Positions 37,616 to 44,741 of a stretch of 64,000 nt of DNA are shown piece after piece. A program made the position numbers and the translations under genes. The stretch lies in assembly GCA_020633825.1 (NCBI GenBank), contig JACKCV010000001.1, positions 62,001-126,000 of the forward strand. Reading direction: 5' to 3'. This DNA comes from Fibrobacteria bacterium. GTDB taxonomy: Bacteria; Fibrobacterota; Fibrobacteria; UBA5070. Every line of letters starts with the position of its first letter. The first letter of the stretch is position 1. The notes below the pieces were generated by a model that saw only the letters and a list, made by a program, of their open reading frames with translations, had not been told where the DNA came from and made no database searches.

Positions 37616-38703
37616 GCCTCGCGCCCCTGCCTCTGCCACTGGACCTCGAGACCAAGGCGGTGCTCAAGAAGGCCGCCCGCGCCCACCAGGCCCTGGCCGA
37701 GCTCAAGGGCGTAGTGGCGAGCATCCCCAACCAGGCCATTCTGGTGAACACGCTCTCGTTGCAGGAGGCCAAGGACAGCTCGGCCATCGAGAACATCGTG
37801 ACCACCCACGACGACCTATACCAGAGCGACGTCGCGGCCCATCGCTTCGTGACGCTGGCTGCCAAGGAGGTCCACAACTACGCAGCCGCCCTGCGTGAGG
37901 GCTTCGACAAGGTCAAGAGCACAGGCCTGATCACCCTCAACGACATCCTCGAGATCCAGGCGCGCATCGAGGAAAACCGCGCCGGCCTGCGCAAGCTCCC
38001 CGGCACCACGCTCAAGAACGACGCCACCGGTCAGGTCGTCTACACGCCCCCACAGCACCCCGACGAGATCGTGGCCCTGATGGGGAACCTGGAGCGCTTC
38101 CTCAACGAGCCAGATCTGTGCGACTGGGATCCCCTGGTGCGCATGGCCATGGTCCACCACCAGTTCGAGAGCATCCACCCCTTCTACGACGGCAACGGCC
38201 GCACGGGGCGCATCCTCAACATCCTCTACCTGGTCCAGCAAGACCTCTTGGGCAGCCCCGTCCTGTACCTCAGTCGATTCATCAACCAGAACAAGGCCGA
38301 CTACTACCGCCTGCTCCAACACCCCCGCGACACAGGCGCATGGGAGCCGTGGCTTCTGTTCATGCTGGAAGGCATCGAGCAGACCGCCCACCAGACCACC
38401 GAGCTGGTGGTTGGCATGAAGGATCTGATGATGTCCACCAAGCATCGTTTGCGCGACGAACGGCCCAAGATCTACAGCCAGGACCTGATCAACAACCTGT
38501 TCCGGCACCCGTACACCAAGATCGAGTTCCTGATGTCCGAGCTGATGGTCCATCGCAACACCGCCGCCAAGTACTTGGAAGAGCTGGTGCGCATCGGGAT
38601 TCTCGCAAAACACAAGATCGGGAAGGACAACTACTACCTCAACACCGGCCTCTACGAGTTGTTGTTGGGAGTGGGCGTGCGCAAGATCGAGGTTCCGGAA
38701 TGA
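37612..38703 (+). CDS. fic: Fic-domain AMPylase with N-terminal autoinhibition motif
   Basis: 363 residues. The catalytic Fic motif is complete: HPFYDGNGRTGR (189-200), with the His and the Asp/Gly/Asn/Arg loop for NMP transfer. An inhibition motif S-x3-E-N (Ser56, Glu60, Asn61) places it in the class II Fic proteins, whose N-terminal glutamate blocks ATP until relieved. A C-terminal winged helix (about 285-355) may bind DNA. It is translationally coupled to hsdM and precedes hsdS, so it is built into the restriction operon. Its target is unknown. Confidence 0.93.
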   Translation: MSLAPLPLPLDLETKAVLKKAARAHQALAELKGVVASIPNQAILVNTLSLQEAKDSSAIENIVTTHDDLYQSDVAAHRFVTLAAKEVHNYAAALREGFDKVKSTGLITLNDILEIQARIEENRAGLRKLPGTTLKNDATGQVVYTPPQHPDEIVALMGNLERFLNEPDLCDWDPLVRMAMVHHQFESIHPFYDGNGRTGRILNILYLVQQDLLGSPVLYLSRFINQNKADYYRLLQHPRDTGAWEPWLLFMLEGIEQTAHQTTELVVGMKDLMMSTKHRLRDERPKIYSQDLINNLFRHPYTKIEFLMSELMVHRNTAAKYLEELVRIGILAKHKIGKDNYYLNTGLYELLLGVGVRKIEVPE

Positions 38704-38771
38704 ACGCTTTTGCACTTCGATGGCGTGCTTCGTGCACTCGTTTTTCGCATTTCTTGTTTGCGTTGGGTTTT

Positions 38772-38805
38772 ACGTGCACAAAAAATCGCGAAATTTTGTG
38801 CACGT
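38772..38805. repeat. Perfect 12-bp palindrome with GTGCAC cores
   Basis: ACGTGCACAAAA (38772-38783) and TTTTGTGCACGT (38794-38805) are exact complements with a 10-base spacer. Further GTGCAC or ATGCAC words lie at 38732 and 38815. This could be an operator array, a strong RNA hairpin or an attenuator. Confidence 0.6.
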
Positions 38806-38978
38806 CTAAACTTCATGCACAAAATTTTAGGCTTAACTCAAACCAGCCCGGTTTTTCGCGTGAACCAATTCACACGGGAAAAATTCCGGCTTTTTTACGC
38901 GCGTTCTGCACGACATGGGCAGAAAATCGGCATTTTGGAGGCACGACACATCGGGGCGCCCCCCTGACGGGTCGGGCT

Positions 38979-39101
38979 GACCCTTCGACACGCCACCTGC
39001 GGCGGCGGCTCAGGGCAAGTCCGGGCTCCGCTGTCGCGTCGGCCCCTGACGGGTCTTGCTGCGCAACCCTGCACACTTGTCCTGAGCCCCGTCGAAGGGT
39101 C
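38979..39101. repeat. GC-rich inverted-repeat element (REP/MITE-like)
   Basis: The outer arms GACCCTTCGAC (38979-38989) and GTCGAAGGGTC (39091-39101) are perfect. Inner arms GGCTCAGGGCAAGT (39007-39020) and ACTTGTCCTGAGCC (39075-39088) pair with one mismatch. The CCTGACGGGTC word occurs at 38963 and 39045. No coding potential. Confidence 0.65.
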
Positions 39102-39124
39102 CCTGGCGCGTGGGGAGGTCGGTC

Positions 39125-40315
39125 GTGAGCATGGAGACGGTGCCCAAGGGTTATAAGCAAACCGAAGTGGGGATGATTCCGGAAGAATGGACACTAAAGC
39201 CAATTAAAGGTTTTGCAGAAATCCGAGGTCGCGTAGGCTGGAAGGGTTACACCAAAAAAGATCTTGTTCCAATCGGGCCGTACGCGATAGGAGCAAAACA
39301 TATTGACAAGTATAATCGGATAAATTTATCGGAACCAACTTGCTTATCAATGAAGAAATACGAAGAGTCGCCAGAAATCATGGTGGTGCCTGGTGATATT
39401 TTGATTGTGCAACGAGGCACAATTGGAAAAATCGCCTTTGTTGATCAAGATTACGGCAAAGCTACGATTAATCCAAGCATGGCCATTATCCGGGTTAAGC
39501 AGGTTTCTGCAAAATATGTTGCGTGTTTTCTTCTTTCTGATTTTGGAAATTCTCAAATAGCTTCCGATACGTCTTCAACTGGCGTCCCGATGATTAGCCA
39601 GAAACAAATCGGCTCATTTATTGTACCGCTTCCGCCTTCAATAACTGAGCAACAAGCCATCGCCGCCGCCCTTTCGGATGCCGATGCCCTGATCGAGTCG
39701 CTGGAGCAGCTGCTCACCAAGAAGCGCCAGATCAAGCAGGGAGCCATGCAGGAGCTGCTGACGGGCAAGCGTAGACTCCCCGGATTCACCCACAATTGGG
39801 AAACAACTCTGCTAGGAGACATTTGCACACTGAAAAGTGGCGAATCAATAACTAGCAAAGACATCTACCCCTCTGGGGATTACTTGTGTTATGGGGGGAA
39901 CGGGATACGAGGTTATGCAAAATCATTCACTCACAACGGCTGCTTTTTGCTAATCGGAAGAGTTGGAGCCTTGTGTGGAAATATAAACTTGGTCGAAGGA
40001 AGAATCTACGCATCTGAGCATGTTTTGGTTGGAACCGTCCGTGAAGGCGTATCTCATTCATGGCTAGCATTGATTTTGGAGCGACTTAAACTGAATCGCT
40101 TATCTGAAGCATCTGCGCAACCAGTTCTTACCTCCACTAAACTCTCCATTCTGGAAATAAATCTTCCCACCCTCCCCGAACAAACCGCCATCGCCGCCGT
40201 CCTCTCCGACATGGACGCCGAACTCGAAGCCCTCGAGGCCAAGCTCGACAAAGCCCGGCAGATCAAGCAGGGGATGATGCAACAGCTCCTCACCGGGAAG
40301 GTCCGGCTGGTATGA
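39125..40315 (+). CDS. hsdS: Type I restriction-modification system, specificity subunit HsdS
   Basis: 396 residues from GTG 39125 with GGGGAGG six bases before; GTG 39110 and ATG 39131 are alternatives. Two target-recognition domains (about 20-180 and 220-350) alternate with two conserved coiled-coil spacers, both containing QAIAAALSDADA- or TAIAAVLSDMDA-type text and RQIKQG.M..LLTGK endings. The two spacers are GC-rich while both recognition domains are AT-rich, a sign of imported specificity modules. It sets the DNA sequence of the R-M complex. ATGA overlap with the nuclease gene. Confidence 0.94.
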   Translation: MSMETVPKGYKQTEVGMIPEEWTLKPIKGFAEIRGRVGWKGYTKKDLVPIGPYAIGAKHIDKYNRINLSEPTCLSMKKYEESPEIMVVPGDILIVQRGTIGKIAFVDQDYGKATINPSMAIIRVKQVSAKYVACFLLSDFGNSQIASDTSSTGVPMISQKQIGSFIVPLPPSITEQQAIAAALSDADALIESLEQLLTKKRQIKQGAMQELLTGKRRLPGFTHNWETTLLGDICTLKSGESITSKDIYPSGDYLCYGGNGIRGYAKSFTHNGCFLLIGRVGALCGNINLVEGRIYASEHVLVGTVREGVSHSWLALILERLKLNRLSEASAQPVLTSTKLSILEINLPTLPEQTAIAAVLSDMDAELEALEAKLDKARQIKQGMMQQLLTGKVRLV

Positions 40316-41262
40316 AGTCCTACTACCGCATCATGCTGGGACGCAAGAGCACCCACGCTGCGGAATGCCTGGCCGAGGGGTTCATCGGTGCCCACTACGA
40401 CATCGACCTGGATCTGTCCCAGCGGCTCCCCGACAACTGGAAGGCGTTCAACAAGGAGTTCATCCCGGTCTACCAGGGCCTCCACCCCGAGAAGTCAAAG
40501 ATCGCTGCGGGCTTGGCCTGTGGGATGCTCTGGGTGGTCAGCAAGGGAGTCAAGAAGGGCGACATCATCCTGAGCCCCGACGGTTCGGGCACCTACCGCG
40601 TGGGCGAGGTGGTGGGCGACTACACCTACGCCCCGGGGCGGGTCCTCCCCCACCGGCGAGCCGTAACCTGGCGCGAGACAGGGATTGAGCGCACCGCCCT
40701 GAGCGAAGCTCTGCGGCGCTCGGCAGGCTCCATCGGAACTGTGAGCGACATCTCCGGGCACCGCGACGAGATCGAGCGCTTGATCGGAGGCCTCGTCCCT
40801 TCGACCTCCACGCCGATGTCGATCCCCTCGGCCATGTCTGCGACTCCCGAGCTCGAGGACTTCGGCTCGTTCGCCATGGAAAAGCACCTGGAAGACTTCC
40901 TGGTCGCCAACTGGAAGCAGACCGAGCTGGGCCAGAGTTACGACATCTACGAGGAAGACGGCGAACTGGTCGGGCAGCAGTACCCCACCGACACCGGCCC
41001 CCTCGATATTCTCGCCGTGGCCAAGGATGGAAGCCACCTGCTGGTGGTCGAGCTCAAGCGCGGACGAGCCTCCGACGCCGTGGTCGGCCAGATCCTGCGC
41101 TACATGGGCTCGGTCAAGGAGTCCCTGTGCACCGACACCCAAGGTGTGAAGGGCGTCGTCATCGCCCTGGAAGACGACCAGCGCCTACGCCTAGCCCTAT
41201 CCATGGTCCCGAACGTTTCGTTCTTTCGCTACCAGGTCAGCTTCCGCCTGGTGCCGGGCTGA
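40312..41262 (+). CDS. PUA/EVE-like domain fused to a DUF91/NucS-like nuclease
   Basis: 316 residues. The N-terminal part (about 1-125) has the look of a PUA/EVE-type modified-base reader (VSKGVKKGDIILS, then YRVGEVVGDYTYAPG and HRRAVTW), as in Mrr- and McrB-like restriction enzymes. The C-terminal part (about 185-315) is a PD-(D/E)XK nuclease of the DUF91/NucS type: EKHLEDFLVANW, GPLDILAVAKDGSHLLVVELKRG (Asp, Glu, Lys). A modification-dependent nuclease is a reasonable inference. Its ATGA overlap with hsdS makes it an integral part of the operon. Confidence 0.8.
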   Translation: MKSYYRIMLGRKSTHAAECLAEGFIGAHYDIDLDLSQRLPDNWKAFNKEFIPVYQGLHPEKSKIAAGLACGMLWVVSKGVKKGDIILSPDGSGTYRVGEVVGDYTYAPGRVLPHRRAVTWRETGIERTALSEALRRSAGSIGTVSDISGHRDEIERLIGGLVPSTSTPMSIPSAMSATPELEDFGSFAMEKHLEDFLVANWKQTELGQSYDIYEEDGELVGQQYPTDTGPLDILAVAKDGSHLLVVELKRGRASDAVVGQILRYMGSVKESLCTDTQGVKGVVIALEDDQRLRLALSMVPNVSFFRYQVSFRLVPG

Positions 41263-41305
41263 GCCGTTCAAGGGTATCTTGAAGAGTAGGCTCCAGGAGG
41301 ATCCC

Positions 41306-41545
41306 ATGTCGACGCACACGGAATTGGACGAAAGCACCCTTACGGAGCAGGAAGCCCGAATTCCAGAGCTGGCTCAGGCTGCCGTCCGAAAGGCCTATCG
41401 ACAGGCTCTCGAGTCCAGCGGATCGGTTGTGGAGGCCGTCGGAGGGAACTTGGTCGTGACAACCCGCACGGGGCGTACCGTCCTGCACGCCCTGACGAAA
41501 CCGATACCGGTGAAGGTCGGAGAGCGCCGAGTCCGCAAGGCTTAG
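41306..41545 (+). CDS. Antitoxin-like small protein upstream of zeta-like toxin
   Basis: 79 residues with a very good ribosome site (CCAGGAGG). Acidic N-terminus, helical middle and a basic C-terminus. It lies two bases before the P-loop toxin gene, the usual place of the antitoxin in zeta-like pairs. A TATCTT box at 41275-41280 may give it its own promoter. Role inferred from position only. Confidence 0.65.
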   Translation: MSTHTELDESTLTEQEARIPELAQAAVRKAYRQALESSGSVVEAVGGNLVVTTRTGRTVLHALTKPIPVKVGERRVRKA

Positions 41546-42227
41546 GAATGCCTGGCGCCAAACCCCGTCTGCGCCTGTTCGCGGGGCCGAACGGTTCGGG
41601 AAAGAGCACGATCAAAGACGCCCTTCGCCCCGAGTGGCTGGGCGTCTACGTCAACCCGGACGATATCGAGAAAGCCCTTGTCAATTCAGGAAGACTGGAT
41701 CTGGGACCTTACGGCATCGCTCCCTCAACCGAGGAGTGGACTCGGTTCGCGGAAGGATCCAGCTTCCTCGCCCAGCAGTCACTCGTGGGCGATGCGTCTT
41801 GCTGGACGATTGCTGACGGCGCCGTGGAATCCAACGGCGGGGCCGTGAACTCCTACCTGGCTTCGGTCCTCTCCGATTTCCTACGCCGAAAGCTCCTCGC
41901 TGCGGGGATCTCGTTCACCTTCGAATCCGTGATGTCGTCGCTCGACAAGATCGAGTTCCTGGCGGAGGCCCAGGCCGCCGGGTTTCGCACCTACCTCTAC
42001 TACGTGGCGACCTCCTCCCCCGAGATCAACGTGGAACGCGTGAAGCATCGCGTAGCCATGGGAGGGCATGACGTGCCCAAGAAGAAGATCACAGCGCGAT
42101 ACCACCGATCCTTGGAGTTGCTGTTCGAGGCGGTCATCCACACCGACCGAGCCTACATCTTCGACAACTCCGGCAAGACGAAGACTTGGATCGCCGAGGT
42201 CAACGAGGGCCGAGAAGTGATCATGCA

Positions 42228-42235
42228 GACCGACT
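42228..42235 (+). repeat. IS66 target-site duplication, left copy
   Basis: GACCGACT, identical to the right copy at 44554-44561. Eight bases is the standard IS66 duplication. Confidence 0.95.
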
Positions 42236-42258
42236 GTAACCCCTCGGTGATCCCCTCT
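42236..42258 (+). repeat. IS66 left inverted repeat
   Basis: Starts GTAACCCCTCGG and matches the reverse complement of the right end at 21 of 23 positions. Confidence 0.92.
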
Positions 42259-42317
42259 CCAGGAATGGCTTTCGCGAATTGATCTCGGTTTTTCACGCCG
42301 CAACGGCAGGAGAACCT

Positions 42318-42494
42318 GTGAAGCCACGCCCTTCATCGCCCCCGCTCCGCTCCTCGGAGATCGATCGTCTGATCCGGCAGTTCCGGAGGCTTCGTTGCCG
42401 CTGGTCCAAGGATCGCACACATCTCCTTGGATCCCAACTTCCGGAGTTTGACGAGATCATCGTTCACTTGGATGAGGGGGGCGTCGAATGCTGA
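42318..42494 (+). CDS. Small IS66 frame in the tnpA position
   Basis: 58 residues from GTG with AGGAG six bases upstream. It overlaps the tnpB start. It is shorter than typical IS66 TnpA, and no HTH is clear; the Arg-rich region RLIRQFRRLRCRW could bind nucleic acid. It may be a truncated or divergent accessory protein. Confidence 0.5.
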   Translation: MKPRPSSPPLRSSEIDRLIRQFRRLRCRWSKDRTHLLGSQLPEFDEIIVHLDEGGVEC

Positions 42495-42841
42495 TGCCCT
42501 CGTCTCTCCGGCTCTTCGTCAGTCGCCAACCAGCGGACATGCGTAAGTCGTTCGACGGCTTGTCCAATCTCTGTCGCGATCCCCTCCAGGAGGATCCCAC
42601 CAGCGGTCGAGTCTTCGTGTTCTTCAATCGCCGCCGCGACCAGGTGAAGGCTTTGTGGTGGGACGAGACCGGATGGGCCATCTGGCACAAGCGCCTGGAA
42701 CGCGGCACGTTTCGCCCTGGCGATCAGCATGGTCCGATCTCCTCCGTGGAGCTGTCGATGATCCTCGAAGGGATCGTCGCCAAGGGAATCCGGAAGCTGC
42801 CACGATTCCGTATCGAACGATGTTCCTCGGCCCCGGTGTGA
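42488..42841 (+). CDS. tnpB: IS66 family accessory protein TnpB
   Basis: 117 residues, matching the IS66 Orf2 family: VSRQPADMRKSFDGLSNL, then VFVFFNRRRDQVKALWWDETGWAIWHKRLE. TnpB is needed for IS66 transposition but its activity is unknown. It overlaps the small upstream frame by seven bases. Confidence 0.93.
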   Translation: MLMPSSLRLFVSRQPADMRKSFDGLSNLCRDPLQEDPTSGRVFVFFNRRRDQVKALWWDETGWAIWHKRLERGTFRPGDQHGPISSVELSMILEGIVAKGIRKLPRFRIERCSSAPV

Positions 42842-42889
42842 GGCCAGAAAAGACCAGCATTCATCGGCGTTCCGGGGTACATTGAGGAC

Positions 42890-44509
42890 GTGCCGAAAAG
42901 CGAGTCCAAACCTGCGGTGGCGACGAAAAACGTCATCACCGATGCCGCCGAAGTCGAGTCGCTCCGGTCGCGCAACCAGCATCTCGAAGGAGAGCTTCGC
43001 CAAGTGCGCGAGCAGCTGGAATGGCTCAAACGCCAGATGTTCGGCAATCGAAGCGAGAAGCTTCCGCCGCAACTTCCGGGAACGACCTCGCCGGATTTGT
43101 TTGGCAACGATGTGCCCGCTTCCGCTCCTTCGACCGTGACCGTTCCGGCCCACGAGCGCAAGGGTGCACCCAAGGCCGGTCATGGCCGCGAGGCCTTTCC
43201 TGAGGGGCTTCCCGTCGAAGAGATCCTCCTGGATGTTTCCGACGAGGAGAAGCTTTGCGGAGGGTGCGGAACTGAACTTGTGCGCATCGGCGAGGACGTG
43301 CGCGAAGAGCTGCACATCGTTTCACCCCGGTTCGTGGTGCGGCGCTATGTGCGTCCCAAATACGTCTGCCGCGTGTGCACCGAGCGCGGCGTGACCCAGG
43401 TCCCACCGGCCATCGCCGTGATCGACAAGGGCATCCCCAGTGTCGATCTCGTGACGTGGGTGCTTCTTGCGAAGTACCTCGATCACCTCCCCTTGCATCG
43501 CGTCGCATCCCAGTTCAAGCGCTGGGGGGTCGAGATCGCCGAGTCGACGATGATCGGATGGATCGCGGCTGTGTTCGATCTCCTGGGGCCCATCCAGAGG
43601 GCGATGGAGCACGAGCTGCGCACCTGTGGCTGCCTGCACGCCGACGAGACGACGTTGCGTGTGCAGCGAGGCGACAAGGACAAGAACGGACGCGGACGCA
43701 CCAGCACGGGATACCTCTGGGCGGTGCTGGGGCGCAACCTGGACGGATCGCCCGTGGGCGTATCGTTCCACTATGCGCCAGGGCGCCATCATGCCGTGGC
43801 CAAGGAGCTCCTCGAGGGTGTGACGGGAGTCGTCCTCACCGACGGATACCCCGCCTACGAACGCCTGTTCGAGAATCGCCCCGACGTGGTGCACGCCGCC
43901 TGCTGGGCCCATGCGCGGCGCAAATTCATGGACGCACTGGAGACGGGATACCGCGAAGCCAACGAGCCGCTGAAGCTGATCGCGAAGCTCTACGAGGCGA
44001 ACGGACGAATCTGCGACCTGGTGGATCGGATGGCGAAACGAGAGGCTGGGCTTGACCGGAAACTGTCACAGGAGGCGAAGGATCTGCTGGTCGTACGCCT
44101 GCGATGCAAGCACATGGCGCCCGTGATCGACGCCATCGCGGCGTGGAACCGCGCGGCGAAGATCAACGCGCTTCCCAAGGGAAGTCTGGGCACGGCCATC
44201 GGGTACCTGGACAACCAGATGCCTCGGCTGCGTCTGTGCCTGGAACACGCGCGGGTGGATCTGGACAACAACATCATCGAACGCGCCATTCGGCCCATCG
44301 CCGTCGGGCGGAAGAATTGGATGTTTGCCGGATCTGACGAGGGGGCCAAGCGATCGGCTCTGGTGATATCCCTGGTGGGTACATGCAAGATGCTGGGAAT
44401 CGACCCGGCCGAATACCTCGCCGACGTCCTGCTACGCGTGAAGATCCGCCACGAGGGAAACCTCTGCCATGATCTCACGCCCTACCAATGGGCCATCGCC
44501 AAGCGATAA
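42890..44509 (+). CDS. tnpC: IS66 family transposase TnpC
   Basis: 539 residues from GTG. An N-terminal leucine-zipper-like coil (about 20-50), a zinc-binding CGGCGTEL segment, then the DDE catalytic region with LHADETTLRVQ, LTDGYPAY and the final NNIIERAIRPIAVGRKNW with its Glu. The C-terminal IS66 tail is present, so it appears intact. Confidence 0.95.
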   Translation: MPKSESKPAVATKNVITDAAEVESLRSRNQHLEGELRQVREQLEWLKRQMFGNRSEKLPPQLPGTTSPDLFGNDVPASAPSTVTVPAHERKGAPKAGHGREAFPEGLPVEEILLDVSDEEKLCGGCGTELVRIGEDVREELHIVSPRFVVRRYVRPKYVCRVCTERGVTQVPPAIAVIDKGIPSVDLVTWVLLAKYLDHLPLHRVASQFKRWGVEIAESTMIGWIAAVFDLLGPIQRAMEHELRTCGCLHADETTLRVQRGDKDKNGRGRTSTGYLWAVLGRNLDGSPVGVSFHYAPGRHHAVAKELLEGVTGVVLTDGYPAYERLFENRPDVVHAACWAHARRKFMDALETGYREANEPLKLIAKLYEANGRICDLVDRMAKREAGLDRKLSQEAKDLLVVRLRCKHMAPVIDAIAAWNRAAKINALPKGSLGTAIGYLDNQMPRLRLCLEHARVDLDNNIIERAIRPIAVGRKNWMFAGSDEGAKRSALVISLVGTCKMLGIDPAEYLADVLLRVKIRHEGNLCHDLTPYQWAIAKR

Positions 44510-44530
44510 TCCTCCGAATCAGGTGATTCC

Positions 44531-44553
44531 AGAGGGGATCACCGAGCGGATAC
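44531..44553 (-). repeat. IS66 right inverted repeat
   Basis: On the minus strand starts GTATCCGCTCGG; pairs with the left end except two positions. Confidence 0.92.
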
Positions 44554-44561
44554 GACCGACT
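44554..44561 (+). repeat. IS66 target-site duplication, right copy
   Basis: GACCGACT; the displaced toxin 3' end follows up to the stop at 44612-44614. Confidence 0.95.
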
Positions 44562-44614
44562 GGATGCCCGCCTGGTTCAAAACCGCCCTCTGGGACAAGT
44601 TCGAAGAGCCTTGA
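44562..44614 (+). pseudogene. Displaced 3' end of the zeta-like toxin gene
   Basis: 53 bases after the IS. Read in the toxin frame across the excised element they give 17 further residues, Trp-rich and ending FEEP before the stop. The 127 bases from here to hsdR show no gene. Confidence 0.85.
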
Positions 44615-44741
44615 CCCGGCCCCACGATCTCGGATCGCGATCCTATGCTTTCCTGACATCCCTCTCGAAACCGGTGCCTGCGAACGCTGCGCGGCACCGA
44701 GACTCCCCCGCGGCGCAGCACCGCGAGAAACACCCACCACC

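Larger units (their letters stand above)
38704..39124. other. AT-rich regulatory gap between fic and hsdS
   Basis: 421 bases in an otherwise overlapping operon. The left half is AT-rich with repeated TGCAC words and a strong palindrome; the right half is a GC-rich inverted-repeat element. A TTG-initiated frame at 38710-38967 has no ribosome site and is not supported. Confidence 0.5.
41548..42282 (+). pseudogene. Zeta-toxin-like kinase, 3' end displaced by IS66
   Basis: The present frame has 244 residues. Walker A GPNGSGKST (13-21) and an early NPDDIE segment match zeta toxins and related P-loop kinases that phosphorylate UDP-sugars or other small substrates. The IS66 element enters after base 42235. 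The last 15 residues (CNPSVIPSPGMAFAN) come from the IS. Skipping the element and one copy of the duplication restores the frame as TDWMPAWFKTALWDKFEEP and a stop at 44612-44614, giving 246 residues. The loss is small, so activity may persist. Confidence 0.85.
42236..44553 (+). mobile_element. IS66-family insertion sequence, complete
   Basis: 2318 bases. Terminal inverted repeats of about 23 bases (42236-42258 and 44531-44553) begin with GTAA on the left and GTAT on the right and share CTCGGTGATCCCCTCT. Flanks carry the identical 8-base duplication GACCGACT. Inside are a small frame, tnpB and the transposase tnpC, all on the plus strand. It sits in the toxin gene between hsdS and hsdR and may separate hsdR from the upstream promoter. 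Confidence 0.96.

Noticed and set aside
38710..38967. 85-codon frame between fic and hsdS
   Set aside because: Starts with TTG, has no ribosome site and runs through the palindromes and inverted repeats.
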